DNA of 61,385 nucleotides from Gamarada debralockiae (GCA_002803225.1 NXFV01000723.1:1-61385), one strand, 5' to 3'; counted from the first letter of the stretch, positions 1-11,545 are shown. Numbers and translations are program-made. Notes: generated by a model from the sequence alone, not told the origin.

Positions 1-3000
1 GGTCAAGTTGAGACCAGTGAAGATCGGAACATCTCGCGTGGGATACTTAAACCATAAGTCTCGGAGTTCTATCTTGACGCCTCCTTCTGTATCTTGAAGC
101 TCGGAAGTTGCCTTGTCTTTTGGTTTTGCGGGGACTCTGAAGCTCAGGATTCGATTCGCTGCTTGTGCGGCCTGTGCAAAATCTGTAAGAAGCAGGTTAG
201 CCATTGGCCAGCATTCTATAGACAATGCTTGGTGAAGTTGTAAAGCAAAGCTCTGAAGCTCCCATGTTGACTTACTTGGTCCAAAGCTCAAGAAGGCCCC
301 AGCACTCTCAGAACCGTTGATGACAGCAATATAAACCACAAAGAAGGCGGCAGCGCCGTATTCTCTCGTAGCGAGTAACTTTCCACCATAATAGAATGTC
401 AAGGCCATGCACAACAGATTGACACTATCACTCAAAGCGAAAATCATGCTGGAAAACCTGGCCTTCTTGAAAGCTTTATCCAAGTGGTTCTGCAACAAGA
501 CGTCATAGCGAGTAGTGATCATCTCTTCTAACGTCAATGATGTAACTGTACGAAAGGCTCCAATGGCTTCAGCAGAAAACTGTAGAGAATCAGAAACCGC
601 TAATGTAAAAACACCTTGTCTAGACGACATACCTTGGAGCTCTCTGCAAACACCTCCTGATTCATCTTATCAAATTCGATCTCGAACCGGTAGCGGAAGA
701 ACGCTCCGGTCATAATGATCGGGAGTGCAACGAATACAGCAACCAGCGTGAGCTTCCAGCCAAAGACAAACGCGATTATAATACAGCCTACGAGACTGAA
801 GATAGACTGAAAGACCATCGCCATGTTAACGCCGAGGAGCTGCTGCAGCTGCGTCGGATCATTTGCCACGCGGCCTGTCAGTGTACCGCTGGAATTATCC
901 TCTGCGTCGAAGAACTCGATCGGCTTGGCTAGGATGCTCTCAAAGTACTGTTGGCGGTATGTGCAAGAAACGTTGACAGAGACCTGGTTCGACGACCATC
1001 CGCGCCAATAGTAGGCAAATGCGAGGCAAATAGCTAGGACAACGAACATCAATGCCCAGTGTGCAGCTGCGTTGACAAGTGCTTGGCCAACTAGCTCCAC
1101 TACGGTTATCAACTGGGCAAAAAGGTATGCTTGAACGGGGAAGGCAGCTAGGGTTTGATATCAGTATGCAGCGCAAGATTTGTGAAGTAGAGGGACTCAC
1201 CGCCAGCGCCCATACATGTTACAACCAATAAAACGTACCTAGGGATTATCATCTCTTAGTCAGTGCTTCTAATAGTGTTAGAGTTGGAGTAGCAACAATG
1301 CACCGTGAGTTATCAGCTTGATGCTATGGGGGAGACTACGAGACATCCGAAGTAGGAAAGTGTTCCGGTGACTTACCAGGGCCACTGGCTTCGTTGTTCA
1401 TACATGAGAAGACCAAAACTCCCCAAGAACGATTTGGGTTTGTAGGCTTCTGTGACTTCCATATCGTTCGCCACGCCACTCCCTTCACTCTGTACTCGCA
1501 CTAAACCGCCTGAGCTTTGGATTTTGTTTTCCTCCTCTTCCGGGAATGTATCATCCATGGACAATTGCTGGGCATTCACCAGAGCCCAATAAGCACCATC
1601 TGGATTTGAAAGCAAACTTTCGTGGGTGCCTTCCTCAATGACCTTGCCTTTCTGCAAGACCACAATTTTATCGGCTTTCTTGATCGTCGACAGCCGATGA
1701 GCAATAGTGATTGTGGTTCGGCCCTCACTGACTTTGTCCAAGGCGGCTTGTACGAGTCTCTCTCCACGCACATCAATGGAACTCGTTGCCTCATCTAGAA
1801 TCAAGATCTTCGGTTGTTTTATTATGCTTCGGGCAATCGCTAGCCGCTGGCGCTGGCCTCCAGAGAGTTTAATACCGGCATCGCCAACTTGAGTCTCGTA
1901 GCCCTCCGGAAGTTGAGTTATGAACTCATCTGCGAATGCCTCCTTGCAGGCTTCTTCAATAAGCCCTTTCTTAATTTCAGGACTTTCGTTTTCCCACTGA
2001 GAGCCAACTAGGCCGTATTCCACGTTCTTAGATATCGTGTCGTTGAAGATAAACGGCTCTTGTTGAACAAGACCGATTTGAGATCTCCACCATTTTAGGT
2101 CGACTAAGTCGATGTTCTTGTCGCCAACGAATATCGAACCACCCAAAGCAATTCGAGATTTAGGAGCTTCTTCTTTCTCTTCCGCGGCGTCTGCATGGCC
2201 TTTTGACTCGCTGTCTTTCTTGGTCCCCTGTTTCATACGGCTCTCCGGAAGAACAATACGGTTCTCGTCAGTCAGCTCGTACCAGCGCTCGAGAAGCCCT
2301 ACGATGGTGCTCTTTCCCGAACCCGAAGCACCAACTATCGCAGTTATCTTTCCTGGTTTAAAACAGACGCTGAGATCGTCTAGAACTTTGACGTGGGGTC
2401 GGCTCGGATATGCAAAGGTTACAGAGGCAAATTGGAGTTCGTCACGAGCTGAGACCTCGGGTTCTTTGAGCCCTGCCGTAGATGGTTTAGGGGCGTCAAC
2501 TGTACATATCCAAGTTAGCATTCGCTTATTTGGCCTGTGTGAAGAGGGCAATCGCGCTTCAGACGATTACTTACTAACTGCAAAAAAGTCACCAGCGGCG
2601 CTAGCGGCTTTGGAGGCTGCCGCTATGGGAGCGGCCATCTGCCCAGCTGAAAATGCAAGCATCATTACGGACGTGAGAACAATAACGATCGTCCCTACAC
2701 TGTCAATATGATGTTCACGGTAGAGCTTGAAGCCGAACCAAAAGCACAGCGCCATCGCGGAGTATATAGCGAAGTACGGAGGAGCGTATTGAAATCCCAT
2801 AATTGGCGAAATCTTCAGACCGCGACGTCTGGACTCTTCAATCCACCCCGAGTATCTCCTGGAGATTCGTCCTTCAGCTCCACAGGCTACAATCATTCGG
2901 ATTGAGCCGAGGACCTCTCCCGCAATAGAGGATGCCTGTGCATCCGCATGCTCGACTTCTTTGCTCATCTTGATGACCACTGGGATGACGACCCCGTAGA

Positions 3001-3889
3001 CGAGGGCGATGAATGGTATGATCGTTAATGTGATTAGTGTAAGAGCCCATGAGAATCTGAAAGCGACAACGATTGCTGCGACAGTGAGGGATATGAACTG
3101 GACCAAGATTCCGAGCCTAGGGAGTAGGGATATCAGCATTCCATTTACAAGAGTATCTCAACAGCAAATGAGAGGTCAAAAGCCGTCACATGAGGAAAGA
3201 TACCTTAGCCAAAAAAAAGGAGCACGGGAGAGGAAATAAAAGTGCGATTGGGCGAGAAGACAAAGAACGGTGCATTCTTACTTATCTGATATCCCGACTT
3301 GAAGAACATTAGCCGTACTAGTTATCGTGTTTGATGCTTGGCCGCTGGGGAGGGTGTCCAAAAACTGAACCGGTAGACTGAAGAGAGCCTTAAGATATGC
3401 AGACCGAAGTTTGGCAGACATGCGCAGACCTGACATGCGGAAGATGAGCATACTAATATAACTCAACACCCATCTTCCAATGAAGAGATACACAATGTAT
3501 AGCGTCTGTTGACTCAAGGCATGCAGAAACTGCACTTTCGTTGTCGTGCTACCAGGCGTGAAGTATGCACTGAAGTGGGTTGCGAGATGACCGAAGACAA
3601 TGTTCATGAGAGGGAGAGTACAGCCCGTGGCGATTTCCGCGAAGAATGCAATGCCCAACAGTATCCTGTCAGCCAAAGTTGAGTAGGTGAAGATCCGCAG
3701 GTAGTCGGACCAAGTGGTCTTATTCTCCGGTTTGCTCGAATAGTCGACTCGCTGCTCATCTGGGTCCTCGATCTTTGGCGCGTCTTGATCTGCTGTGGAG
3801 GGAGCAACATCTACTGTGGTATTCTCCCTATCGGGTGAAGCTCCCTCTACTTCTGGAAGAGGAACCGCTGCTTCCTGCCCGGAGTCCAT
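1..3889 (-). CDS. ABC multidrug transporter, B family (full-type), 3' end off window
   Basis: Partial gene for a P-glycoprotein/Pmd1-like efflux pump of the plasma membrane that exports drugs or lipophilic metabolites using ATP. Exons on the minus strand: 3889-3282, 3116-2575, 2499-1377, 1238-1201, 1147-633, 579-276 and 182 to the left edge; all joins keep frame. Domain order is an acidic cytosolic N-terminus (~80 aa), TMD1, NBD1, TMD2, then the start of NBD2, which is outside. NBD1 shows Walker A GASGSGKST (about residues 440-448), signature LSGGQRQR, Walker B ILILDEATSS and the H-loop TITIAHRLS. Between Walker A and the Q-loop is an extra charged stretch (about 35-45 residues, Lys/Glu/Ser-rich). 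The start is the first Met of the exon, with TMD1 following. The substrate cannot be inferred. Family is certain. Confidence 0.95.
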
Positions 3890-5527
3890 GACTGCTGGAA
3901 GAGGCCGACCGATCTAAAATGAACAAGTCAGAGGGTCGTAGTCCAACTGCTGTTGAAAGGAATAATGAATAATTAAGGTCCAAGGCGATATGAGAAAGTC
4001 GAGAGACGTGGTATTGTAGAGAACCGAGGCCTGTGGCTCTCCGAGCATCAGGATGCCCTCCTGAGCAGAAATCAGATCGGGCCGCGGTAGGTGGTGTGCC
4101 AGAACAAGGCACGTTGAATTAAGCATACGCGTATCGTATGACCGAGCGAGTAAGAGGAGGGATGATGAGCCGGCTAGGCATGCAGCATTTAAATGTGGCA
4201 GAGTGTTGCGTTTGCCAAATCTCGAAGACCACGGTCAACTGAGAAGGCATTGGTCGTTTCCAGGAGCTTGCTACGGTGTGTGCAGCCATGATGGCAGGGC
4301 AGCAACAGCCTTGCAAGAACCTCAACGTTGTGTCGAGTCCCAAAATGGGGTTTTTGCGAGACCCTTGTCACGGGGCCAGAACCGGTTCTCCTTGTGTCAC
4401 CCTCGCTAAGGAAACGCGAGCCTATTTACTAGGCAGCAACAATAGGTTCTATATTATTGGCAGGATGGAATAGGGATAATCTTAAATTGACGTGGATGTC
4501 AATATGGCTACCATCGATATTCTCGTCGGTTAATGCTTTGCCATTGTCTTTAGGGACCTGGTCTGGTTGTTAGTATTCACGTTGCCAGTAAAGTAAGGCT
4601 AGGAGGCACAGCGTACATACCCTGGATGAAAATGGTCTGCTCCTTTGCATTGTTCTAGTTGCATGACGCGGGGAATCTGCAATGTTAAATCTGAATCCGT
4701 ACATCAGAGCCTTGTTGTAGGGAGCTTGTTTGAGTACTTGGATGGGCTCTTTCACAGCATCATATCTGCTCTGGTTGCTGCTGTCTTCGAGGCTTCTTAG
4801 CAAGATAATTGAGGAACTAGCCACTTGAGAAACCCAACGGAAGCGATTGATGAGGAACAAAGGGGTCGAAGCCTAGGAAGAGAAAGGGCGATGAGGAGTT
4901 TGAAAGGTTTGTGGGGCGCGGGAGTACTGCTAAAAGCGAGGCTGGACCCGGGGGTCAAGCTCTGGCTGGTGAAGTGGGCAAGCTTATTTTAAAATATGCG
5001 AAAAAGGTTGTCGATAGGTGTATTTGATTGCATGGAAATTCTCTGTTGAAATTTTCAGTTCCCCGAGCTAGAGGTCCAGTCTGGAGCATATAATGAAGGC
5101 TCCTCCCACCTGTAAATAATAATCACAGCATTCTATCACAACCAATCAGAGACTAAAATTTAACATTCTCATCAAAGGCATTTCACCAAGACTGGAAAAT
5201 TTCAGTCACAAAACCACTGCCCTACCACCAAACCAGCCAGTATCAGCACTAGTAACATCACGATCACTTCCATCCGGCACCCATAGCCTCATCCCTGCAA
5301 TCCTGAGATGGACAAATCAATGCTGTTGGTGATTGAGAAATTCGACGACGTGCTTGAGTGGAGACTCCTGTTTATTTGGTGCTATTGGTGCCTTGGTGTT
5401 GCAAATTCGTAAAGGGTTCAATAAATCTTGTGGGCACTATTAAGAGCTCGTTGGAAGGTGTTGCTATGATCGGAACATAAAATCAGTGCACAAGCAACGC
5501 TTCGTTGTGTCTTGACCATAACCACAC
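3890..5527. other. Spacer upstream of the ABC gene
   Basis: About 1.6 kb holding the ABC transporter promoter. Short open frames occur on the minus strand (for example 4570-4860, 96 codons) but none shows a recognisable domain or a convincing splice structure. I see no gene I can support here. Confidence 0.5.
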
Positions 5528-5948
5528 TTATTCTGAAAAGGCTTCTTGCAAAGACAAGTCTCTATGGCCTCGAGGAGGAAACTCGATAAATTCGAAAATA
5601 TCGCTGTCCAGAGACAGTTCTCGGTTGTCCTGAAACGGCTGTAATGCCATATCGCCATTCGTCCGAGGGTTTCCAGTATTTAACGATTCAGATGGAGGAG
5701 CGGCTATGTCGCCATTATTAACGGTTATTGAGGGAGGTGCTACACAACCTGGGAAACTACAACATCCGATTTTGGCATTGCTTCGAGGCTAGCAAAAGGA
5801 AGATACTCAACCCTCGCTCTACCTTGAACATTGCAAGACGAAGACGAAGTTTCATTCGGTCTTTGAGATAGATGAGGCATGTTAGCTCGATTTGAACGAG
5901 TTTTCCATAACGTACCTGTCTAATGGCGACCTCTTCAGAATCAACCAT
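5528..5948 (-). CDS. Possible small gene, unrecognised, perhaps broken
   Basis: Minus-strand stretch with coding character but no recognised family. The start is MVDSEEVAIRQ (ATG at 5948), followed at once by a good donor GTACGT at 5915. A second open segment has ...VEYLPFASLEAMPKSD, and a last segment ends in an acidic tail with DNRELSLDSDIFEFIEF and a stop at 5528. The last two segments are in different frames, and no GT-AG intron of normal size joins them cleanly. The gene is therefore either damaged or my exon model is wrong. The composition (Ser/Asn/Pro-rich, acidic C-terminus, no membrane segment) suggests a small soluble or disordered protein. It may equally be non-coding. Confidence 0.3.
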
Positions 5949-6270
5949 TTTGCTTCTTCAACATTTTTGTTCCTCTTGGAAACGCTAAACTGAGGCATTT
6001 TGATATTGTTTCCACTTCTGGCTTTCTTTCTTTCTCAGACAAGGAGAGATGGCTTTATAGGTCTTTGTAACTACCCCGCTCTCAGGCTACGCAGCGTTTC
6101 CAATCTCTTCCAGTATCTGTGGCAAAGGCCCAGACCAGCTCTAGGTACAAGTTCCCATATTGAGTTTTGCCCTAGTGAAGGCCGATGCGTCACAGAAGAA
6201 AGGAGACTCCGCACACGCAGGGCATAGTTGCCTCCACACAGACCTATCTTTTCCAGAATCACGCCTTGTG

Positions 6271-6708
6271 TACGGAGAACGCGGCATAAAGTGACGGGAT
6301 TATGGCGCATTTTGACTCTGAGCCCCCTATAGCGTAAATTTTTAGGGATTAAGCTCGCTATAATGCCCTGTATTCCATAGGCTGTGTGCCCTGTAAGAGT
6401 CTGTAAGACATTTGCAAGGTTTTTGTAGATCTTCAGGGGTATTAGCGCTGCTGTCCAAGCAACCACAGCGCTTTGACGCTGTAGCAGCAAAAATTATAGG
6501 ACCACTTAGCGAGTGAAGGCCTGTAAATACAGGGGTGAGCTCTAAAAAAGTGTGCTACCCTTTGTCAAAGACTTATAGCGTGTTTATAGGGCAAAAGCCT
6601 AGGAATACAGGGACTTTCAGCGCTCGAGCTTAATTGTTGTAGTGGACTTCAGTGGGCTCAGAGCCAAAATGCGCTATAGTCCTGTCACTTTATGCTGCGA
6701 TCTCCGTA
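6271..6708. mobile_element. MITE with ~55-bp terminal inverted repeats and TA ends
   Basis: The left end (6271-6326) and right end (6653-6708) are inverted copies of about 55 bp, about 87% alike; most differences are transitions. The outer ends read TACGGAGA... and ...TCTCCGTA, so the element is bounded by TA, the target duplicated by Tc1/mariner elements. A second, inner pair is also inverted: CCCTGTATTCCATAGGCT near 6363 against AGCCTAGGAATACAGGG near 6598. The whole 438-bp unit could thus fold into a long hairpin. It has no transposase frame and is presumably non-autonomous, dependent on a related transposase elsewhere. Confidence 0.75.
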
Positions 6709-6805
6709 TCTAGCCGTATCATTCAATCCTGAGATAGTACTTAATGATTCCATAGAATATTAATAGTATCAGTTAGTACAGAACATATGCAGCTAAGTGC
6801 CTCAT

Positions 6806-6875
6806 ACATGAGGCCTTTTACATGAGGCCTTTTACATGAGGCCTTTTACATGAGGCCTTTTACATGAGGCCTTTT
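6806..6875. repeat. 14-bp minisatellite, five exact copies
   Basis: The unit ACATGAGGCCTTTT is repeated five times head to tail without a mismatch. The unit contains the palindrome AGGCCT. It lies 98 bp beyond the right end of the MITE. No function is implied. Confidence 0.95.
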
Positions 6876-7678
6876 TCGACTGGACAAGGAAGGGAAAGAG
6901 CAACTCCTTACTCCGCCTTAGAGCATGTTCTTGCCTTGAAGGGTACAACGCGCAACAAACCCCTGAGAAGACTCGAATATGCAGGTAATTCGTCATAGTA
7001 CCACAGCCCCGTGACTCTTTCCCTGTGTAATTTTTGGTTCGTGAGCATTATGAGGTGTGCAGAAACCTAGCTATTGTTTTAAACATTTTAAATTTTAATT
7101 AAAAAAAAAAAAATTTTTTTTTTGGTTTTTTGCACGTCTGAGAAATCTGACGCCCTATTTAAATTTCGCCTGCGATTTCCCTCTTCTCTCGCATATTTTT
7201 TGGTGGGGGAGTTGCCTCCTGCCGACCACGGGGCGATTTGCTACGATGGAGTTTAGCTGTTTGAATAGTGAGAGTAATCGAAGTCCGGCCACTTAATTTG
7301 TTGAATGAGAGAACTGCAGGACGTAAATATTGCTTCTGGAACTGCAACTCCAGGAGTACTCGTACATTCACTCCCGAGAATCGGAGGACAGGTAGTTAGA
7401 TTGTGAGCAGAGCAAGGACTTGAAAGATTGCATTGAAATGCTAACTTCGACTCCGTGGTATGCATTGATCACTTGATTTGAAGACTTTGTCTTTCAACTC
7501 TTCAGAATTTTGCATCTTGGGTAAGCTTGACAGAGCTTGAGCCTCTTTCTAATCTCGCGTGGAGCGCACACATCATACAGATCCCACCTGAGCCTCCGAA
7601 TTTCGTAACTCATACAAATCTTATCACATGGTCCAAGACGCACAAAAAGAATTCTCATCGCTCACATCTCCTCAGAAA
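6876..7678. other. Spacer 3' of erd1
   Basis: About 800 bp with an A-run followed by a T-run at roughly 7100-7125. It has no gene I can support; the small minus-strand frames at 7159-7465 look accidental. It contains the 3' flank of the leftward erd1 gene. Confidence 0.5.
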
Positions 7679-9083
7679 TCAATCATCATCCTCCTTGTCA
7701 CCATTATACCCATCAAGCAGAACATCACCTGCGCCCGGAAAGCCGAGCCCATGAGAAGTCGTAGTGCGCACCCACTCCGTTTCTACGCGGAAGAAGATCC
7801 ACATCCATCTCCTGCCGACCTCCAAGCACTCCATCAAGAAAATCCCGCTCTCGAAATCTGCGAAATGGTCTAAATGCGGACTCAATTTCAAGCTCCATGT
7901 ACAACGGAGCAACAAGTCGAGAACGATGACGATGTAGTACATGTTCGGCGAGAAATAGAGGCGTGGTCGCAGGCCGTACGGAAAGTTCTGGGTGATGTGA
8001 GGTTGCGAGGAGGATGGTGATTGGGAGATAGTGGAGAAGAGGGATAAGTCCCAATCTTTCGCTACGTCCCAGTAGAAGCTGTAGGCTGAGTTGAATGCCA
8101 CGGCAAACAGCCATAGTCTGTAGAGCGTGACTTCCGTCACCCCAATTGTGCCATGGTTGTGCGATAGGTTCCTTTGTAAGGCTGAGAGGATGATGACTGG
8201 GAATGCGGAGGCGTATTTCGCCGCGTTTGCCAAATGCTGTCCACCCCAACCACTCGAGAGCGATGGATTCGCCCGCACGCGAAAGTACTCGATCATGCAC
8301 TGCCGGAACCGTATCAACGACGGAATAGCAATGATGAGTGGTACCAAGTACTGTCCTCCACAACCCCTATCTGGGCGCGAGGTTGCGGACCCATTGTGCT
8401 GGAAATACATGCATATTGCCACAAACAAATCCGCTATTATTTTTCCATAGCTGGTGAGCACATCTGCGAGTAATATGTCCCCAAATTTCCCATCGTGTGG
8501 GTGGGCTAGACCACCAATAGAAACACGGCGGAGTGTTGCAAGGAAGCGCCGTCTTCCTGACAGTGAGAAGCGTCGCAGCGGGAGGATGAAGATCAAGGCG
8601 AGAAACCAAAGGTAGGAGAGTGGTAGAAAGTCGTAGTATATCACGAGGGTGGGGTTGCGGTGGGAGAGTGCCCAGAAGAGGAAAAGGGAGAGCGTCAGCG
8701 GGATAGTGAGGACAATCGCGAGTCGGTAGGTCGCCAAGTGATGGGGCGGGTCATTCTTGGAGGCTCGGTGTGGGTAGTTTATTAAGGAGGGCACGTCCTA
8801 GGAGTTAATGTGAGTCTATGGTTGTACTGGAGGTGCTGAGGATATGTAGGACTGGGAAGAAAGGGGTGCTGATTGAGCAGTAGACGTACGATTTTAAGAA
8901 GAGAAAGATAATGCAGATTTGCGCCCCAAGCCCAAACTCCTATTACCAATTAGTCCATAGCAAAGATGACGAGTGAATGGAGCAGCGCATGCCTAAAACT
9001 GTAACCAAAGCAACTCTATATGGTAAAGGAAGCGTAAGACTTAAGGAGTCGAGTTCAGGCTCTACAGCCGGGTCGCCATCCAT
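7679..9083 (-). CDS. erd1: EXS-domain protein, Erd1-like ER/Golgi retention protein
   Basis: Membrane protein of the EXS family (Erd1/Xpr1/Syg1). Yeast Erd1 acts in the Golgi in phosphate recycling, glycosylation and retention of ER luminal proteins. Exons: 9083-8993, 8939-8890, 8797-7679, giving 419 aa. The short N-terminus (MDGDPAVEPELDSLSLTLPL) is followed by multiple membrane helices and no SPX domain, as in Erd1 and unlike Syg1/Xpr1. Diagnostic EXS stretches are ADVLTSYGKIIAD, the RFRQCMIEYF segment and RRWMWIFFRVETEWVR near the C-terminus. The first intron (8992-8940, 53 bp) begins GC rather than GT; the GC-AG splice restores the conserved ...VTVLG/VWAWGANLHY reading. It is head to head with pex10. 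Function is inferred from the family. Confidence 0.88.
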
Positions 9084-9395
9084 AGTTATCGTAGTAAGTA
9101 ACGCCGCATCGAAGGGGAGAACCAAGGAACGACTGAAGTGAGTTGTGGTCGAAGTGGTGAGGGATGTTGTCGGTGGAACGACGAAAGGGTTACGTAGATT
9201 TGCTTTTGGGACAGAAATAAATTCAAGCCACATCTAATTTTCAGCCACAGTTGCTGATAGGGATCGGCAGCGCTAGCGGGGAGCTGCCGAGAGTTTGGAT
9301 GCCGAGGTGTGTTGAAGCTTCTGACAACCGCGTCGTTGCAAAACAAGAGGTGACATTGTGGAGGATATCTGCGGATTTTACAAAATATCTCCAAC
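9084..9395. promoter_or_regulatory. Shared divergent promoter of erd1 and pex10
   Basis: The start codons of erd1 (9083, minus) and pex10 (9396, plus) are 312 bp apart and point away from each other, so the interval must hold both promoters and 5' UTRs. No specific factor site is claimed. Confidence 0.7.
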
Positions 9396-10517
9396 ATGGC
9401 AGACCACGTATCAGATAAACCTGCCTCAGAAGCTCCTTCATACAATTACCCCTTTGCCGCCGCTCCAGACATCATCCGTTCCCACCAGAAAGACGCTTAC
9501 TTCGAAGGAATCCTCCTCAACCACCTCTCCAACCTCCTCCGCCGTCTCTATGGCGCAAGATTTCTGCACACATACACTTCAGAAGCTCGAACATTCTCCG
9601 AATTGTTATACTTGGGTCTTACAACCTTTATTGGTAACCGCACACTGGGAGAGGAATATTGCGACATCATCCAAATCGAAGATGATACCCTTAAACTGCC
9701 TGACATCTCACGGCGCGCAGGATATATTTTGACAGCTATCCTCCTCCCATACGGTCTCGGCCGGATCCTACCTTCATTCCGCACACGAATACGAATGAAG
9801 CTCGAATCGAATCTGCGGCGGCTCAAGCGAAATAAGCAACAGAAATCGTACTCATTCAGAATACAGTCATACCTCCTCGACCATCTCTCAACCATCACAT
9901 CCCCATCTCCAGTCCACGCACTTACGCTCACCATCTTCTACTTCTCTGGAGCATATTATCAGCTGTCGAAACGAATATTTGGACTACGATATATTTTCAC
10001 GAAAAGAGTCGACCCTTCTGATGCAAGAGTTGGCTATGAAGTCCTGGGAGTGCTCCTGGTATTACAAATGACCGTCCAAACATACCTTCATCTCCACTCC
10101 ACAATCAACGCCCCCACACCTGCAAACGCCAACACCTTGGCTGGTGGGTCTGCTGTTCTTGATGGCGGCGTCGAAGTCTCGCTTGACCCAAATGCGTACA
10201 CGACGAACAACGAACTGCTCTTGGAGTCTTCTGCCCCTCAAACTTCTTCCACCTCAGTCGGGAAGTCCACGCACACGGAGGTGCTGGCTGTTCCTAGGTA
10301 CGATCTGCGAGAAAACGAGAAAGTCATGGGCTGGATCAAAGGGAAGCAGCAGAGGAAATGCACACTTTGTTTGGAGGAGCTGAAAGATCCGAGTGCGGTA
10401 CTTTGTGGGCATGTATTTTGCTGGGCGTGTATTGGAGACTGGGTTCGCGAGAAGCCTGAGTGCCCGCTTTGTAGGAGGGAGGCAATGGTGCAGCATATTC
10501 TGCCACTGAGGGTGTAG
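9396..10517 (+). CDS. pex10: Peroxin-10, RING E3 ubiquitin ligase of the peroxisome
   Basis: Single-exon gene, 373 aa. With Pex2 and Pex12 it forms the peroxisomal-membrane RING complex that ubiquitinates the import receptor Pex5 so that it can be recycled. The N-terminal two thirds (about residues 20-270) match the Pex2/Pex10/Pex12 membrane domain. The C-terminus holds a C3HC4 RING: C322, C325, C337, H339, C342, C345, C356, C359, with the usual CGHVFCWACI core and PLCR end. All eight zinc ligands are present. Length agrees with fungal Pex10. The start is the first Met, giving MADHVSDKPASEAPS before the conserved AAPDIIRSHQKD. Pex10 is required for beta-oxidation and Woronin-body formation in filamentous fungi, so the gene should be expressed constitutively. 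Identity is near certain. Confidence 0.96.
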   Translation: MADHVSDKPASEAPSYNYPFAAAPDIIRSHQKDAYFEGILLNHLSNLLRRLYGARFLHTYTSEARTFSELLYLGLTTFIGNRTLGEEYCDIIQIEDDTLKLPDISRRAGYILTAILLPYGLGRILPSFRTRIRMKLESNLRRLKRNKQQKSYSFRIQSYLLDHLSTITSPSPVHALTLTIFYFSGAYYQLSKRIFGLRYIFTKRVDPSDARVGYEVLGVLLVLQMTVQTYLHLHSTINAPTPANANTLAGGSAVLDGGVEVSLDPNAYTTNNELLLESSAPQTSSTSVGKSTHTEVLAVPRYDLRENEKVMGWIKGKQQRKCTLCLEELKDPSAVLCGHVFCWACIGDWVREKPECPLCRREAMVQHILPLRV

Positions 10518-10777
10518 AGAATGTCATATATAGACTAAAATGGCGGGAGAACGCTGGACGCGAAATAAAGATTGGTCTATCGTTCATTTGAGTATGCAGG
10601 AGGACTGTGATTCAAGAGTATGATAATAAAAATGCCAAGCTAGACTCCATGGTCATTCTTGAGCAAGCGTTCCATCTAGCTGCGCTCTGCGCGTCTTACG
10701 TAGAAATGTCAAGTACACAGCGTCGAGACCTTGAGCAAAAACGTTTCTCCATAATAAGTTCTGAAACCCCAAGTAAC

Positions 10778-11545
10778 TCAGACGCCGGCTGGTGTGTCGC
10801 CAGTCATAACCCACCCGTTGCCTAAGGTATGAGCCACTCGCTGTAATACAGCCCTTGGATCACTACTCTCTAAATGTGTCCCCCTTGTACGATTTTTGAC
10901 CCACAGTGCCACGGAGCCGAGTTGCCTCCGAAAGTGCGCATACGCGCGTCCTATGCAACGGCTAAGACGAGGAGCAAAGCTGGCAGACTCCTCCGTCCAG
11001 TAAATCCGCACATGCCGAAGACTGCGAAGCTTCCCAATATCTTTGATGACCTCTTCCAGCTCACTCCACAAATTAGGCCCATCCAAGACCAACTGCAGGT
11101 AAATGACCTGGTCATGGTGGGGCCCTGTGCAGAGGCGCTCGAATGCCTGTTTTATGTTCTCAAGCAATTTAGACCTTCGCAACTTATAATCCTCTGATGA
11201 TTCTGAAGGAATGACTGGGCAGAATATCTCTAACTTGAAGTAGGTTGAATTTGGGTTGAAGAATCCATAATTTTGAGCCCAGACCACTCTGGTCCTGGAT
11301 TTGGATATGATCCATTTGTCGAGTTCGGGTTGCAGCTGACGGCATGTCCAGTACAAACTGGCGATTTCATCGTTTGGAGGCGCTGGAGTCAGTGAGATTG
11401 TGATATATCGGAATAGTGACGTGATGACTTGTCGTTTGATATCATGGAATAGCTCATCGTAAATGAGAAATCGTATATCGATATCCAAGGTAAGGAAAGT
11501 GGGCTTGCAGGAAGTGACAGTCGAGGCCATTCTGATCGTGATCAC
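10778..11545 (-). CDS. F-box-like / 2EXR-type fungal protein, function unknown
   Basis: Single-exon protein of 255 aa (or 250 aa from the second Met at 11530, which gives the more usual MASTV start). The N-terminal motif LDIDIRFLIYDELFHDI resembles the LPxELRxxIYxxLF opening of fungal F-box-like/2EXR proteins, which usually serve as substrate adaptors or have no known role. The middle has LYWTCRQLQPELDKW and the C-terminal half has a leucine-patterned segment, IGKLRSLRHVRIYW. No membrane segment is seen. A broken paralogue sits about 540 bp upstream on the same strand, so this is the surviving member of a tandem pair. Its stop faces the end of pex10 (261 bp). Family assignment is tentative. 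Confidence 0.6.
   Translation of the reverse strand: MITIRMASTVTSCKPTFLTLDIDIRFLIYDELFHDIKRQVITSLFRYITISLTPAPPNDEIASLYWTCRQLQPELDKWIISKSRTRVVWAQNYGFFNPNSTYFKLEIFCPVIPSESSEDYKLRRSKLLENIKQAFERLCTGPHHDQVIYLQLVLDGPNLWSELEEVIKDIGKLRSLRHVRIYWTEESASFAPRLSRCIGRAYAHFRRQLGSVALWVKNRTRGTHLESSDPRAVLQRVAHTLGNGWVMTGDTPAGV

Noticed and set aside
6071..6490. 139-codon minus-strand frame
   Set aside because: It runs through the left half of the MITE and has no recognisable protein motif; an accidental frame.
6806..6875. Possible CRISPR-like array
   Set aside because: The 14-bp units are directly adjacent without spacers, and the genome is eukaryotic.
8127..8473. Plus-strand frames of 79-107 codons within erd1
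   Set aside because: They are antisense shadows of the EXS domain exon.
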